In this document: positions 40,851 to 51,823 of the stretch, in pieces
How the letters are laid out: the number at the start of each line of letters is the position of its first letter
How positions within the stretch are numbered: the stretch's first letter is position 1
From: Absidia repens
Taxonomy: Eukaryota > Mucoromycota > Mucoromycetes > Mucorales > Cunninghamellaceae
Assembly (NCBI GenBank): GCA_002105175.1
Contig: MCGE01000021.1
Coordinates: 1-64,000 of the forward strand
Direction: 5' to 3'
DNA length: 64,000 nt
Position numbers and translations under genes: made by a program
The notes under the pieces: generated by a model
The model's input: only the letters and a program-made list of their open reading frames with translations
Database searches by the model: none
What the model was told of the DNA's origin: nothing

Positions 40851-41196
40851 TGTCGTATTTGTCATTTGTCATCATCCACATATATCAGATACGCGGTTAT
40901 CCATCACGACCCAACAATTGTACCTTGTCACTCTCCAGCATAACCTCACACTGGCTATGTTTCACTTGGTCTACAATCAATATCAAAGATTAATCATCCA
41001 TCTATTCCATAATACACTATTTTATTCCCTCATCTCGAACTCTACCAATAATCCACTATCATCATAAAAATTTATTATTCCAACATCCGCTTCCCATAAC
41101 TTTTACTATAAAAACCCACTGTCATTTTATTTAATAAAAATCATATCTGTTATATCACTTACTTGATTGACTCTATTACATACTCAAATTATTACA
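40851..41196 (+). mobile_element. Solo LTR gamma
   Basis: TGTCGTATTTGTCATTTG...CAAATTATTACA, 346 bp, similar to 46558 and (inverted) 7985. No matching flanks. The ORF inside (40783-41067) is not a gene. Confidence 0.8.
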
Positions 41197-41215
41197 ATAG
41201 GTGTATGATTGTTCT

Positions 41216-41536
41216 TGTCGAATTTGTCATCCTCTATATTTACATTAAAACCAAAGTATCAAATATAGCAAATGTCAGACTCAGATCAGACACTAACTGT
41301 CATATTTAATCCCGATTTGTCAGTAAACCAATAACCATTCAATCATCTAATCACAGCCCAATGATTTATTCCCTCATCTCTATCTTATCCAATAATACAT
41401 TAGTAGTAGAAATTTATTATTCCAATAACCGCTTCCCCAATTTTATTATAAAAGCCTTCCATCATTTTACGTACTAAAATAAAAATATGACTTTGTCTCA
41501 CTTACTTTGACTTGTTTCTACTACACCAACATTACA
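41216..41536 (+). mobile_element. Solo LTR beta, cutting ORF3 copy D
   Basis: TGTCGAATTTGTCATCC...CAACATTACA, 321 bp. The right flank is ORF3; the left flank is a 19-bp scrap after gamma, so the two sides do not match. Confidence 0.8.
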
Positions 41537-41796
41537 ACCTGCAGCAAATTGGTCACCAAGCGTCGCTTTTCATGGTGGTATGCCATGACTTCCAGAGTAT
41601 TGGTGGGTCGGTTGACATTCAGATGCACATATTCCAATAAGGTTGGCACCAAGTAGTTTGACATTGTAGCAGCCTTAGCCCAAAAGTGTTGTCGTTCGGA
41701 GAATACGTGGTCCTCATAACCTGCAAAATGTTGCGTGGCCATGGCCTCAAGGTAAGTAAGTTGTTGTTCGTTGGTTAAGATCCAGTTTGATTCCAT
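41537..41796 (-). pseudogene. ORF3 copy D, 3'-truncated
   Basis: Starts MESNWILTNEQQLTYLEAMA and keeps HFAGYEDHVFSERQHFWAK, LVPTLLEYVHLNV and HHEKRRLVTNLLQ before the beta LTR. The C-terminal third, including the LANLF...WAT motif, is lost. It lies about 100 nt after an 11-nt A run and an integrase end (41908-41953). Confidence 0.7.
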
Positions 41797-41907
41797 GTTA
41801 AAAAATATTGATGTTGGGGATAATTTGTTAATACTGAAAAACGTATACAGGGAAAATCTTCTTTTTCTTTGATCTAGTTATATATACAGTATATGATTTT
41901 TTTTTTT

Positions 41908-41953
41908 GACTAGTACAAATGAGATGCCCAGACTTTCATCATTTGTTCGTTAT
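41908..41953 (-). pseudogene. Zeta integrase extreme C-terminus, copy D
   Basis: Encodes MMKVWASHLY and stop, identical in pattern to the ends of copies A and C. The rest was removed at the beta LTR. Confidence 0.6.
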
Positions 41954-42236
41954 TGTAATGGTTGTAGTAGAGAAATCAAGTCAAAATAAGTGAGACAAAG
42001 TTATATTTTTATTTCAGTAAAATGATGGAAGCCTTTTATATTAAAATCGGGGAAGCGGTTATTGGAATAATAAATTCCTACTCCTGTTGTATTATTGGAT
42101 AAGATAGAGATGAGGGAATAAATCACTGAACTATGATTATTGGTGTACTGACAGTTAGTGCCTGATCTGAGTCTGACATTTGCTATATTTGATACATTGA
42201 TTTATAACGTAAATATAGAGGATGATAAATTCGACA
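41954..42236 (-). mobile_element. Solo LTR beta, reverse
   Basis: TGTAATGGTTGTAGTAG...TAAATTCGACA, 283 bp; flanks GTTAT and ACTTC differ. Confidence 0.8.
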
Positions 42237-42337
42237 ACTTCCAAAAGTAGTAATACCTGCTATAGACTTTTCAAACCAATAAAAAAGCCATCAAACACAG
42301 ACAATCAGTTTAGTTTATTCTACCATAATAGAATAGT

Positions 42338-42633
42338 TGTCGTATTTGTCATCTGTCACTAATCATTTCCCACACTATCACACTTGTCATTCCTATACAG
42401 GTATAAGACACAGCCTCGAGCATCCACTACTTAGGAATATATACTTATATCTACAGATAACCAACTTCCCATAGCCTCAAATTACCATTCTTCGACCATA
42501 TCCACAGCCACAACTAGCACAGCCTTCTTTTTCCCATTTTATTATAAAAACCCTTCCTCATTTTATTCAATAAAAACCATATCTGTTATATCACTTATTT
42601 TTATAACGTCTTCTTATTTTATCAAATATTACA
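42338..42633 (+). mobile_element. Solo LTR alpha with TSD
   Basis: TGTCGTATTT...AAATATTACA, 296 bp, duplication ATAGT at 42333-42337 and 42634-42638. Its right duplication contributes the T of the TA where the mariner element begins. Confidence 0.95.
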
Positions 42634-42838
42634 ATAGTACAGTAACCTATAAAAAAAAAACGCACGCTTTTTGAAATGCCGATGATTTTTTGCATTTTTA
42701 TGCCCAATCATTGATCACAGGAGAGACAAAAAAAAAAAAAAAAAAAAAACTATTTTACTGAATAAAAAGGTGAACATATATGGTTTTTATTTATGTAAAA
42801 AAATTCAAATGTCAATACAAAAAAAAAAATAAAGCCGA

Positions 42839-44115
42839 CTACCAACGGGTGCTCATTCCCTGCGCTCTGATGACTGCTTCCATCCTTTCAGGCATGGAAT
42901 CGATGGGACCATTGAATTTTTCAGGTGGTATGGAGTCCCAGCACCTAACTATCGCCTGTTCGAATTGTTCGATGCTCATATATGGTGACGTATCTTTATG
43001 GACTTTGACCTTTAACTTGTACCACAGATTCTCGATCGGATTATATTAGGGCACATCGCCTGCCATTCCATTTTCACTATGCCCCTGTATTCACGCCAAC
43101 GTTTTGGAGCTAGGCTTTGGTGAATTGGGGCACCATCCTCCATCATTATCATGCCATTATCGTCGGGCCAAAATCGTTCCAAAGGACCTTCGTAAATCTG
43201 ATCTACGAACACCTTCGCTGTGATGCGGCATTTTTTTCCCATCTGGTGTCTTCCGCTTGAATACACCAAGCTCAGTCTTCCTTCCGTAGGTGATACTGAA
43301 ATAAACGCAAAGGTAGAAATAAGTGATACAATTGGTTACTCTTTTTATTTAATATTCAAACATGTCATATTTATATCTTTCTCTATAGCTAAGTGAGTCA
43401 TAATGAAATGGTTACGAATTGGGATAATCTGAAGTGATATTGAGAAATAATTTAGCGGGTGATGAAGTATGAATAAAATAGGATAGTACCTGTCAAAATG
43501 TCAAAGAGAAGAAATGCGGAGCGGGGTATAAATAAATAAAGATGTGGAAGATGGGAAATAGGTTTGGGCATCACAAATACAACAGATACCTCCCCAGAGC
43601 ATAACCGAGATCCTATTGCTTTTGAATGTGGGCGCAAGGCAGGCAATTTTGTAGCTTTCAGCGGTTGTTCGGTAGCAATGAGGACGACGGCATGCTTTGC
43701 CTCTTTCGAAGCTTGCTTCGTCAGTCCATTGTTCCTTGGTCCAGTCCTTGTGTTCCTTTGCAAACTTCAACCTTGCCGCAATATGCCTTGCGTTTAGAAA
43801 GGGCTTTTTTCTTGCCACTCTGCAAAATTAACCCATAGCGCGCAGACACCTACGTAATGTCGACTGATGCACTTTGACTGTCATTAGCTGCTTGTAATCC
43901 TTAAGGCTGCCACGCCGATCTTCGCGCACAAGTCTCTTTAGTTGTCGGGCGTCGCGTTCGTGGCCTCCTGTTTCCTTAACCTTCGCGATTTTAGTGGCAT
44001 TCCACCCAAGTTTATGATATACGAGCACTTCAGCCTTTTGAGTTGTTGATAAAGTCATAGTTAACGAAAAAGAATAACGGTTTGCACGAGTCTGGGGGCG
44101 TACAGGTGGCGACAT
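42839..44115 (-). pseudogene. Tc1/mariner transposase (DDE), decayed
   Basis: N-terminus with helix-turn-helix region (AEVLVYHKLGWNATKIAK, 43828-44115), then after a stop/frameshift VARKKPFLNARHIAARLKFA and the first catalytic Asp in WTDEASFE; VMLWGG; after an LTR insertion MEDGAPIHQ with the second Asp; then after a stop NPIENLWYKLK with the Glu and a C-terminus ending MSTRW at 42839. Catalytic residues remain, but at least two stops or frameshifts plus the LTR kill it. It normally cuts and pastes the element at TA. Confidence 0.92.
43297..43584 (-). mobile_element. Solo LTR with TSD inside the transposase gene
   Basis: On the minus strand it starts TGTTGTATTTGTGATG and ends GTTTATTTCA; 288 bp; duplication GATAC at 43292-43296 and 43585-43589. 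Related in its start to the TGTCGTATT families. TATAAATAAATAAAG lies at about 43529. Confidence 0.93.
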
Positions 44116-44153
44116 TTCAAAAAGTGTGCGTTTTTTTTTGATAGGTTACTATA

Positions 44154-45540
44154 TGTAAAATAGTCTACCGCAATAGAATGGTGATCTAAGTAAAATAGCC
44201 TATTACAGTAGAATAGCTTTGCTATCCATTGTTCATTGCAAAAAAAAAAAAAAGCTTTTATTGAATTCTATAGTCAATATAATACCAAAGGAAAGAAGAT
44301 GTAAATAGAGGCAGCTAATATAGTTGTGAGAGGTGCTAGTCTAGATGAATGGTGTAGAAGAAGGAACGACGTAAAATAAAAAAGAGATCTCTAAAAGGGA
44401 TCTCCAACTGCTAATGACGTTTAAACGCACATCATTGAAGTAAATACACATTTTTTCAAGCGAAGACATGTTGTTTCTCAAGAAAAGCCAAGTTTTATTG
44501 AATCAAAGTCAAGCTTTATTGAAGCAAACATATACTTTATTGAAAAAATAGACATACTGTACTAAGCTAATCAAGGCTTTTCCCCAAGATCCTGGAATCA
44601 AAATGAAAGGGTTTCCCCATGCATCTTGTAATCCCTTTTCTGAAACCCTTCTAAACTAGTCCTAACGGAAAGCCAAGGCCACCAGGTCCACAACGAGCCA
44701 AAAACTGTGACGAAAAAATGATTTTTTGTTAAAAAAAGGAAAAAGAAAGAGAAAGAGAAAAAGAAAATGGGGGATGCCGCTTGAAAAATAATTCAGGCGG
44801 AGCGGGCTTTGATTTTCAATCCTGTCACAGAATCTCGAGGGTCGTCAACAAACAAAAACAAAGTCGGGAAAGCCTACAGCCATAATAACAAACCCCTATG
44901 CTTCAGTATTGATTACAACATTATAGGATGTACAAGCATTTACCGTACTAAATTGGTTTGGAAAATAGATCACCACACTATAGGGATAGACTACCAAACA
45001 AGAATAGCATGTAGAATAGACTACCACAGTATACAGTAATAGCTTGTACATTAGCATGCAGATTAGTCTAACACAGTAGAATAGATTTGTAACCCATTGT
45101 TCATTGCAAAATAAAAAAACTTTTATTGAATCATCATAGTCAAGATTATACTAAAGGAAAGAAAATCTAAGAGCTAGTCTACAAGAAAAACGGATCTCCA
45201 AAGGGAATCTGCAAACTTCCAATGACCTTTTAAACACAGATCATTGAAGCAAACATAGGGATCTGAAAACTTCTAATGAAGCTTAAACGCACATCATTGA
45301 AGCAAATACACATTTTTTTTTCAAACAAAGACGAGGTTTATTGAAGCAGAGATATGCTTTATTGAAGAAAAGAGACATCTACATATACCAAGCTAATCAA
45401 GACATTTCCCCAAGATTCTAGAATCAAAATGAAAGGGTTTCCCCCATGTCTCTTGCAATCCCTTTTCTAAAACCCTTCTAAACTATTTCTAACAGAAAGC
45501 CGAGGTCAGCAGGTCCACAATGAGCCAAAAACAGTGAACA
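44154..45540 (-). repeat. Theta repeat, reverse tandem pair
   Basis: Two inverted units with cores at 44588-44674 and 45413-45501 (825 bp apart), and CCATTGTTCATTGCAAAA twice (44228, 45097). Mirror arrangement of the forward array at 2967-4608. The ORF at 44809-45039 is not conserved. Confidence 0.75.
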
Positions 45541-45759
45541 GATGTTGGCTCATTCCCGTTGATTTCTATTTTTTTTTTTTTTTTTTGGATGTGCCCTCCC
45601 ATTTTTTTTTCTCGATCAACAATCCAGGCTGCCGGCGGCAGCGGTTGAATTCACACCCATCTGGCTTTACAGCCTGCAAGATCGAATTAACGTGCAATAT
45701 TTTTTTCTTCGCTTTATATAAAACGAATTACGAAACCGTTTGACTTCAAACTTTCCATG
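45541..45759. other. Spacer with T18 run and GC palindrome
   Basis: Contains GCTGCCGGCGGCAGC at about 45629 followed by GGTTGAATTCAC, faintly like a Pol III box B, but no fold was demonstrated. No gene called. Confidence 0.35.
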
Positions 45760-46059
45760 TGTCGTATTTGTCATCTGTCACTAATCATTTCCCACACTAT
45801 CACACTTGTCATTCCTATACAGGTATAAAACACAGCCTCGAGTATCCACTACTTAGGCATATATACTTATATCTACAGATAACCAACTTTCCATAGCCTC
45901 AAATTACCATTCTTCAACCATATCCACAGCCACAACTAGCACAGCCTTCTTTTTCCCATTTTATTATAAAAACCCTTCCTCATTTTATTCAATAAAAACC
46001 AGATCTGTTATATCACTTATTTCTTATAACGTCTTCTTATTATTTTATCAAATATTACA
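45760..46059 (+). mobile_element. Solo LTR alpha with TSD
   Basis: TGTCGTATTT...AAATATTACA, 300 bp, duplication CCATG at 45755-45759 and 46060-46064. Confidence 0.95.
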
Positions 46060-46300
46060 CCATGCATCTTTAGAAATATTATACAATCATTTTTTGTCAC
46101 CAAACAAACCATCCATCTCTCATACAATTAATTGCACAATGCTCTAAAGTTTACGCCTATAAGCTCATAGCTAAAGCCTACAGCCATAATAACCGCCTCT
46201 ACATTATTACCCACTGTAATATTTGATAGAAAATAAAGAAGACGTTATAAGAAATAATTGATATAACAGATATGGTTTTTATTGAATAAAATGAGGGAGG

Positions 46301-46987
46301 TGTCGTATTCCTGGTTCCTGATTAGCAATATTTACATCAAGCATCTATACCATCATCATTTGTATATCCGACTTATCTCTTCACTCTATTTTTTACCCCT
46401 GAATTCCCCACTTATTCTCACACTTGTCATTCAACACATCAGATAGCACACAGCCACAATTATCCGTAGTCTCAAATACACCGTTATCATGCTCCCATCC
46501 ACAGCCACAAATATCTTCATTTTATTATAAAAAGACTTGACATTTTATCAATTAAATTGTCGTATTTGTCATTTGTCATCATCCACACGTATCAGACACG
46601 CGGTTATCCATCACGACCTAACAATTGTACCTTGTCACTCTCCAGCATAACCTCACACTGGCTATGTTTCACTTGGTCTACAATCAATATCAAAGATTAA
46701 TCATCCATCTATTCCATAATACACTATTTTATTCCCTCATCTCGAACTCTACCAATAATCCATTATCATCTACAATCATCTATCATCATAGAAATTTATT
46801 ATTCCAACATCCGCTTCCCATACTTTTACTATAAAAACCCACTGTCATTTTATTTAATAAAAACCATATCTGTTATATCACTTACTCTTATAACGTCTTC
46901 TTATACTCAAATTATCACATAAATAAAAAACCATATCAATTGTATCACTTATTTTTACTCTTGTCTTTTTATCTCACATCCATTTCA
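46301..46987 (+). mobile_element. Solo LTR delta nested in alpha, with TSD
   Basis: Parts 46301-46557 and 46925-46987; starts TGTCGTATTCCTGG, ends CATCCATTTCA; duplication GGAGG at 46296-46300 and 46988-46992. Itself interrupted by gamma. Confidence 0.95.
46558..46919 (+). mobile_element. Solo LTR gamma nested in delta, with TSD
   Basis: TGTCGTATTTGTCATTTG...CAAATTATCACA, 362 bp, duplication TAAAT at 46553-46557 and 46920-46924. Youngest layer of the nest. Confidence 0.95.
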
Positions 46988-47211
46988 GGAGGGTTTTTAT
47001 AATCAAATGAGAAAAAGAAGGCTGTGCTAGTTGTGGCTGTGGATATGGTCGAAGAATGGTAATTTGAGGCTATGGGAAGTTGGTTATCTGTAGATATAAG
47101 TGTATATGCCTAAGTAGTGGATACTCGAGGCTGTGTCTTATACCTGTATAGGAATGACAAGTGTGATACTGTGGGATATGATTAGTGACAGATGACAAAT
47201 AAGACAAGGAG

Positions 47212-47974
47212 TGGGATTTGGGTTGCTTGGGTGAATCTTAGAGCTTACCTTACATAAGTTGGTAGTAGTTGGTTTTATATGATAGGGGTCTAATAAAATC
47301 AGTTTTTTTTAGAAGTTTATGTGATCGACTTTTCTATGTATCAATGAGATCGACCTATTTTAAAGCATTAATTTTTTTTTTTTTTTAACTTGGCGAGCAA
47401 GATCCATTTCTCTAGATTATTGACGAATATTATTTTTTCTCGATGCTTTAACGGTCTTTGACCAAGTAAAGGGACCATAGTGATGAGGGCGATATTAGTA
47501 CATTGAATTGTACAGTACGATGCATCACCAGCATTATATCATATCCCTAACCTACATATCCCGTCAAAAAAAAAATGCAATTTCATGTGATTCCCCTTTT
47601 CAATTGATTCCAACATCCTCTTTGACTATTGATCAACTACTTTAACGTTTGCCACATATTCAATATCAACCAGTAAACAAAACAAAGACATAATTAAAGC
47701 AAGCTAAAAATTGGATTTTATTGAATAAAACTAATAGTACTTAATACTATACTACACACACACGCAAAAAAAAAAAAAAAAAAGAGACAATATATACACA
47801 TCAAATATACGTAAAAATTAATATCCACAAGTCAAGACGAGCCTCAATTTCTATTTCCCAATTTGTTGCTGCATGCCAATCGTCATAATCACAAAATAAT
47901 TAGCACATAAAATCTAATCGAAGTAAAATAAAAAAAAAAGAGTTCATCCATATAAAAAATAATCACAAAAGAGG
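47212..47974. other. Intergenic DNA, no gene seen
   Basis: A/T-rich with scattered homopolymers. It forms the 3' flank of the first F-box gene; AATAAAATC-type signals on the minus strand would lie near 47920-47970. Confidence 0.45.
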
Positions 47975-49189
47975 CTAGTGCCATTGCCACCAGCAAGCGC
48001 TGTCAGTATCATCATCGTTGTTGTCATCATCATCGTCATCGTCATCGTTATCACCATAGTGATATTCACCTGCAGGACGGCCTTTGTGAATTTTGTTGAT
48101 CGCTGTGACGTTCAGTTTTTCTACATAATAAGGTGGATTGCTACCCAAGGCTTCAGGGAAATTATACCAACAGAGACCGCAATTCACAAGATCGATTTTG
48201 GTGAGGGCAGGGCAGTGCTCGACAAGTCGACGGACGCCATGATGGGAAAGATAATAATTGTAGGATACATTCACGTAGGACACCTTGGGCAAAGATGCTG
48301 CAATGCCATCCAAGACATGATCGGTGATGGTGGCTGACGACAGTGAGATCGAGGTAAGTTGCGGGTGCGTGTTAAAAAATCCAACAAGCCCATCATTGTC
48401 ACCCAATGCAGCACAGCCGTCCAGCACCAAATGAGAGAGCTGTGGCCATGCAACAAGGGGGTTGTCAACGAGTGTTGCTGCTGCTGCTGCTGCTGCTGTT
48501 GTTGTTGTTGTTGTTGCGGTCAGTAATAGCTGTCGAATAAAACGAATAGGTGATTCCTTGATGACCAAACACGTCAAACGATGAAACCGAGTCAGATCCA
48601 CAATACCTGTTTCCAATGCGTTCCAAATAGCATCATCGTCAAAGTTGTCCAATTTGATTTCTTCCAATGGACAATCCTTCAGTGCCAAAAAGAGGTTGCC
48701 GGGCACACCTTTGCAAGCGATCAATGCCAGTCTGCGGAGTTGATGACAGTGTCGACCAAGGGAATCAAAGGAGCGTTGTGTAATGGCACTGTTGAATAGA
48801 AAAAGTGTCGTGAGGTGGCGGCAATAGAATGGAAGATATTGGAAACTTGTATCTTTGATGAGGTATCCGTCACCAATATGCAAATGCTCCAAAAGACTGG
48901 CTTTTTTCATTAAAAGTAAAAGGTGTTCGTCACTACATTCAAAATCATCGTCTTCTAACATGATGGTTCGTATGTGATGTCCTACCGAAAGAGATGCCGT
49001 TGCAAGAGAATCGAAAAAGTGGGTTGCCGCGTGGTAAAGCGATAGATTAGGCGAGCGCCATAACAAGCGACGGGTTTCTGTATAAAATGCATTGTTCACA
49101 AGCGCACAATAATAAAGGTCGCGTTGGCAAAGAATATTTTGTAGAATCAGTGAGACTAATTCACCTGGAAGATGATTTACAGTGGTCAT
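47975..49189 (-). CDS. F-box/LRR protein 1
   Basis: 404 aa from MTTVNHLPGELVSLIL. I chose this ATG (49189) because the longer frame only adds translated poly(T) sequence. F-box at residues ~5-45 (LPGELVSLIL...DLYYCALVN..FY...LLW), then degenerate leucine-rich repeats (HLTTLFLFNSAITQRSFDSL, CHQLRRLALIACKG, PQLTSISLSS, HHGVRRLVEHCPALTKIDL). An Ala/Thr simple repeat interrupts near 230-245, from trinucleotide expansion. The C-terminus has the family motif KLNVTAINKIHKG and a long Asp/Asn tract. F-box/LRR proteins usually bind Skp1 and select substrates for SCF ubiquitin ligases; the substrate is unknown. No introns needed. A ~21-nt T run precedes the ATG. Confidence 0.85.
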   Translation of the reverse strand: MTTVNHLPGELVSLILQNILCQRDLYYCALVNNAFYTETRRLLWRSPNLSLYHAATHFFDSLATASLSVGHHIRTIMLEDDDFECSDEHLLLLMKKASLLEHLHIGDGYLIKDTSFQYLPFYCRHLTTLFLFNSAITQRSFDSLGRHCHQLRRLALIACKGVPGNLFLALKDCPLEEIKLDNFDDDAIWNALETGIVDLTRFHRLTCLVIKESPIRFIRQLLLTATTTTTTAAAAAAATLVDNPLVAWPQLSHLVLDGCAALGDNDGLVGFFNTHPQLTSISLSSATITDHVLDGIAASLPKVSYVNVSYNYYLSHHGVRRLVEHCPALTKIDLVNCGLCWYNFPEALGSNPPYYVEKLNVTAINKIHKGRPAGEYHYGDNDDDDDDDDNNDDDTDSACWWQWH

Positions 49190-49279
49190 GTTAAAAAAAA
49201 AAAAAAAAAAAAACAGAAAGGAGAAAAAGGAGTAAAATGTTTCAAAAAAATAAAAAAATAGCATATCAAGCGCCATCGA

Positions 49280-50262
49280 GTGCCATAATTGGAAAAGCTG
49301 GATGTATTATTTTCATTTCTGCCCCCCCCCCATTTTCCATGATCCATTTATCATCATATACAACTAACAAAAAAGACTTTAATCGATAAATAGTAAAAAC
49401 AACAAATCAATGTTGGTACTTTTATTAAAAACTACACTGCCACTACAACCAATACCATACACACATAAACTAAACCCAAATAACGATGCGGTATGTATAA
49501 GAAAAAATGTCACATAAAAATCCAGTGATCGTTCTTCGCCTTGATTTTGCAAACATTTTCCGCCAATATTTATCAAAAATAACATAGCGTGCATTGTCTT
49601 AACTGACAGAATTATCATTATCAACTCATGCGATTCTTATTTCATATTTTGTTCATCGCTTTTCTTTTCGGATGAAAGTCATGGCCCGGTTTTGGTATTA
49701 CCAATAGGTTCCGGGGAACCAGACAAGCTGAATGAATCCAGCATCTGTAAACTACTACAATAAAGTGAGCGAAAGGCAGTCTATGATAAGGCGACCGACA
49801 TCATGGGACGATACCTTGCTTCGTTAAATGACAGATACACCTGCGTCACCACCTACCACCTTGACCAAGGCGGCAGCAATTGTATCTAAAGCGAGGACCT
49901 GTGATCGTAGGATAGCCTTGCAAGAACAAAAAAAAAAAAAAAAAAAAAGATCATCAGCGCTTGGAGCGATAAATCCATTCAATCGGACCACCGTAAAGAA
50001 AATAGCATAAACAGCTCCACACACACATACACAATCCCATAGTCCTAGTTACGATCACATATCAACAATTAATAAAATAGAATATACCATTAAATGACAA
50101 AAATAAAGAACGATATTTTTTTTTCTTTTATTGAATAAGTTTTTACAACTAAACTACACTATACTAAAATAATAATATACACACACACATCATCCGATTG
50201 ATAAAAACAGAAAAAAAAAAACCCCCCCACCCGAAACATCCAGCTTCCGTTCAATTCAACAC
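49280..50262. other. Intergenic DNA between F-box genes 1 and 2
   Basis: C10 run at 49323, A20 at about 49929, and small ORFs (49379-49624, 49824-50024) without recognisable features. No gene supported. Confidence 0.5.
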
Positions 50263-51450
50263 TCAATCCGTTACCCACCATCGAATGTCACTATCCTTGG
50301 CGTCGTCGTCGTTGTCATGTTGGCAAACATCATCATCGTCGCGTCGGATGGTCTTGATTGCCGTTTTGTTGAGTTTGGTCAAATACAACATAGGACGACG
50401 GTTTGCAGAGCTGGTTCTTCGGGTACAAAGGGTGGTGATGTTGATGGCCATGAGTTCTGGAAATGTGGCGAGTGGGACATCACACGAGGTAAGATCGAAG
50501 GTGGTGAGCAAAGGGCACTGCAAGAGGAAGCGACGTACACCAGCCTGTGTGATGGCCCGGTTATGAGACACGTCCAAATAAACCAATGTGGGTAACGCCT
50601 CCATGATGGTCTCCAGGACCTCATCTGTCAATTGGGAATTGGAAAGTTCAAGCCAAGTGATGTGAGGATGGGTTTGCAGAAATCGAGCCAGAAGTTGATT
50701 CATGTGATGATGACGGAGCCCATGCACATGGTCCAACCGCACATGGGTTAACCGGGGCCATTGGGCTGTGGTGAGCAGGCGATGGATAAAATTAGCACTG
50801 CCGCGCCAAAGAGCCACATGCGTCAACGCCACAAAACAGGACACATCCGCCGCCATGACCTCTTCCAACGCGAGCCATCCACCCGAATCAAAATCACCCA
50901 ACGCCAATTTCTCCAACTTGGTACACTGCGCCAGTGCTGCCGGAACAGACGATGAGAACGCCATGGTCGCCGAGGTACTGATTAAACAGGATCGCAAATG
51001 GAGATGACGAAGACCATGACAATGTTGACCGAGCGCCTCCAATGAATGTCGAGTGATGCTGCCACCCGCCAATGACAGGGACTCCAGTTGAGGGCAATGG
51101 CTTGGTATCAGACGGAAACTGGAGTCGTTGATAGAGGTGCCAGAAGAAAGAAACAACCGTTTCAGTTGGGGGATGCATGCCACGATGGATAAAAGTTGGT
51201 CATTGGTCATATGACAATGCTGCAGATCGATGGTGCGCACATGGGTAGCCACCATTGCTAGACGTGTGTGGACGCTAAAGCAGCGAAGAAGTGTTGTTGC
51301 GTCATGTATTCTAAGTGTTTGCCATAAAAAGGGCGTCGTGGCGGTATGGAAGGATTGATTGACTAGGGCGCATTGGTAAAGATCCCGTCGAGAAACGTCG
51401 CGTACTATGAGTGTGATGACTTCTATGGGTAGAATACCGAGTACAGTCAT
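50263..51450 (-). CDS. F-box/LRR protein 2
   Basis: 395 aa from MTVLGILPIEVITLIV. F-box at ~6-45 (RRDLYQCALVNQSFHTATTP, FLW). Leucine-rich repeats over ~70-330: HVRTIDLQHCHMTNDQLLSI, QLESLSLAGGSITRHSLEAL, CHGLRHLHLRSCLIS, RLTHVRLDHVHGL, HITWLELSNSQLTDEVLETI, YLDVSHNRAITQAGVRRFL. C-terminal family motif KLNKTAIKTIRRD and an Asp-rich tail ending DSDIRWWVTD. GC-richer than its surroundings. Likely Skp1-binding adaptor. The frame is intact and the overlapping opposite-strand ORFs are shadows. Confidence 0.88.
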   Translation of the reverse strand: MTVLGILPIEVITLIVRDVSRRDLYQCALVNQSFHTATTPFLWQTLRIHDATTLLRCFSVHTRLAMVATHVRTIDLQHCHMTNDQLLSIVACIPQLKRLFLSSGTSINDSSFRLIPSHCPQLESLSLAGGSITRHSLEALGQHCHGLRHLHLRSCLISTSATMAFSSSVPAALAQCTKLEKLALGDFDSGGWLALEEVMAADVSCFVALTHVALWRGSANFIHRLLTTAQWPRLTHVRLDHVHGLRHHHMNQLLARFLQTHPHITWLELSNSQLTDEVLETIMEALPTLVYLDVSHNRAITQAGVRRFLLQCPLLTTFDLTSCDVPLATFPELMAINITTLCTRRTSSANRRPMLYLTKLNKTAIKTIRRDDDDVCQHDNDDDAKDSDIRWWVTD

Positions 51451-51454
51451 GTCA

Positions 51455-51823
51455 AAAAAGAAAAAAAAATGAAAAATGTCGAGAAAAAGGAAATGTATGA
51501 AACGATGTTTGTGGCGTAAAAAAGAATAAAAAGAAAGGTCGACTGGTGCAGAGGAACACCCACGTGATGATGCATAGCACTGTATGTTTTGTATATACCC
51601 GCATTATATAGTTGTTTGATAGATGGCTTGTGTAAGAAGACAACTTGTTGATAACACCACCGTTGCACGTTGTCTTTAAAAGGATAATTAATATACTGCT
51701 GAATCATTAACATTCTGATTCGAAGGTTGTCTTCGTATTCAGGATTCCTCAAACCCAGACACTTGTGTCACTTTTTTTTTTTTTTTTCCTTTAATAAAGC
51801 GTCAACCGAGTGATGGCGAACTT
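51455..51823. other. Upstream region of F-box gene 2
   Basis: Minus-strand 5' flank with a short T9 run before the ATG, otherwise AT-rich; T15 at about 51773. No gene seen. Confidence 0.45.

Larger units (their letters stand above)
42640..44151 (-). mobile_element. Tc1/mariner-type DNA transposon
   Basis: Terminal inverted repeats of about 40 bp: left CAGTAACCTATAAAAAAAAA then CGCACGCTTTTTGAAATG; right end complementary to it with few changes (TAGTAACCTATC on the other strand). Flanked by TA at 42638-42639 and 44152-44153. One decayed transposase gene inside, plus a 288-bp LTR insertion. Confidence 0.92.
46215..47206 (-). mobile_element. Solo LTR alpha, reverse, host of a nested pair
   Basis: Parts 46215-46295 and 46993-47206, interrupted by delta. 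Left end TGTAATATTTGATAG, right end GACAAATAAGACA. Its own flanks (CCCAC, AGGAG) do not match. Confidence 0.85.

Noticed and set aside
45600..45720. tRNA-derived SINE because of a box-B-like stretch and GC palindrome
   Set aside because: No box A, no cloverleaf and no second copy in the window.
48481..48520. Trinucleotide run in F-box gene 1 as a separate microsatellite feature
   Set aside because: It encodes the Ala/Thr stretch of the protein and is described with the gene.
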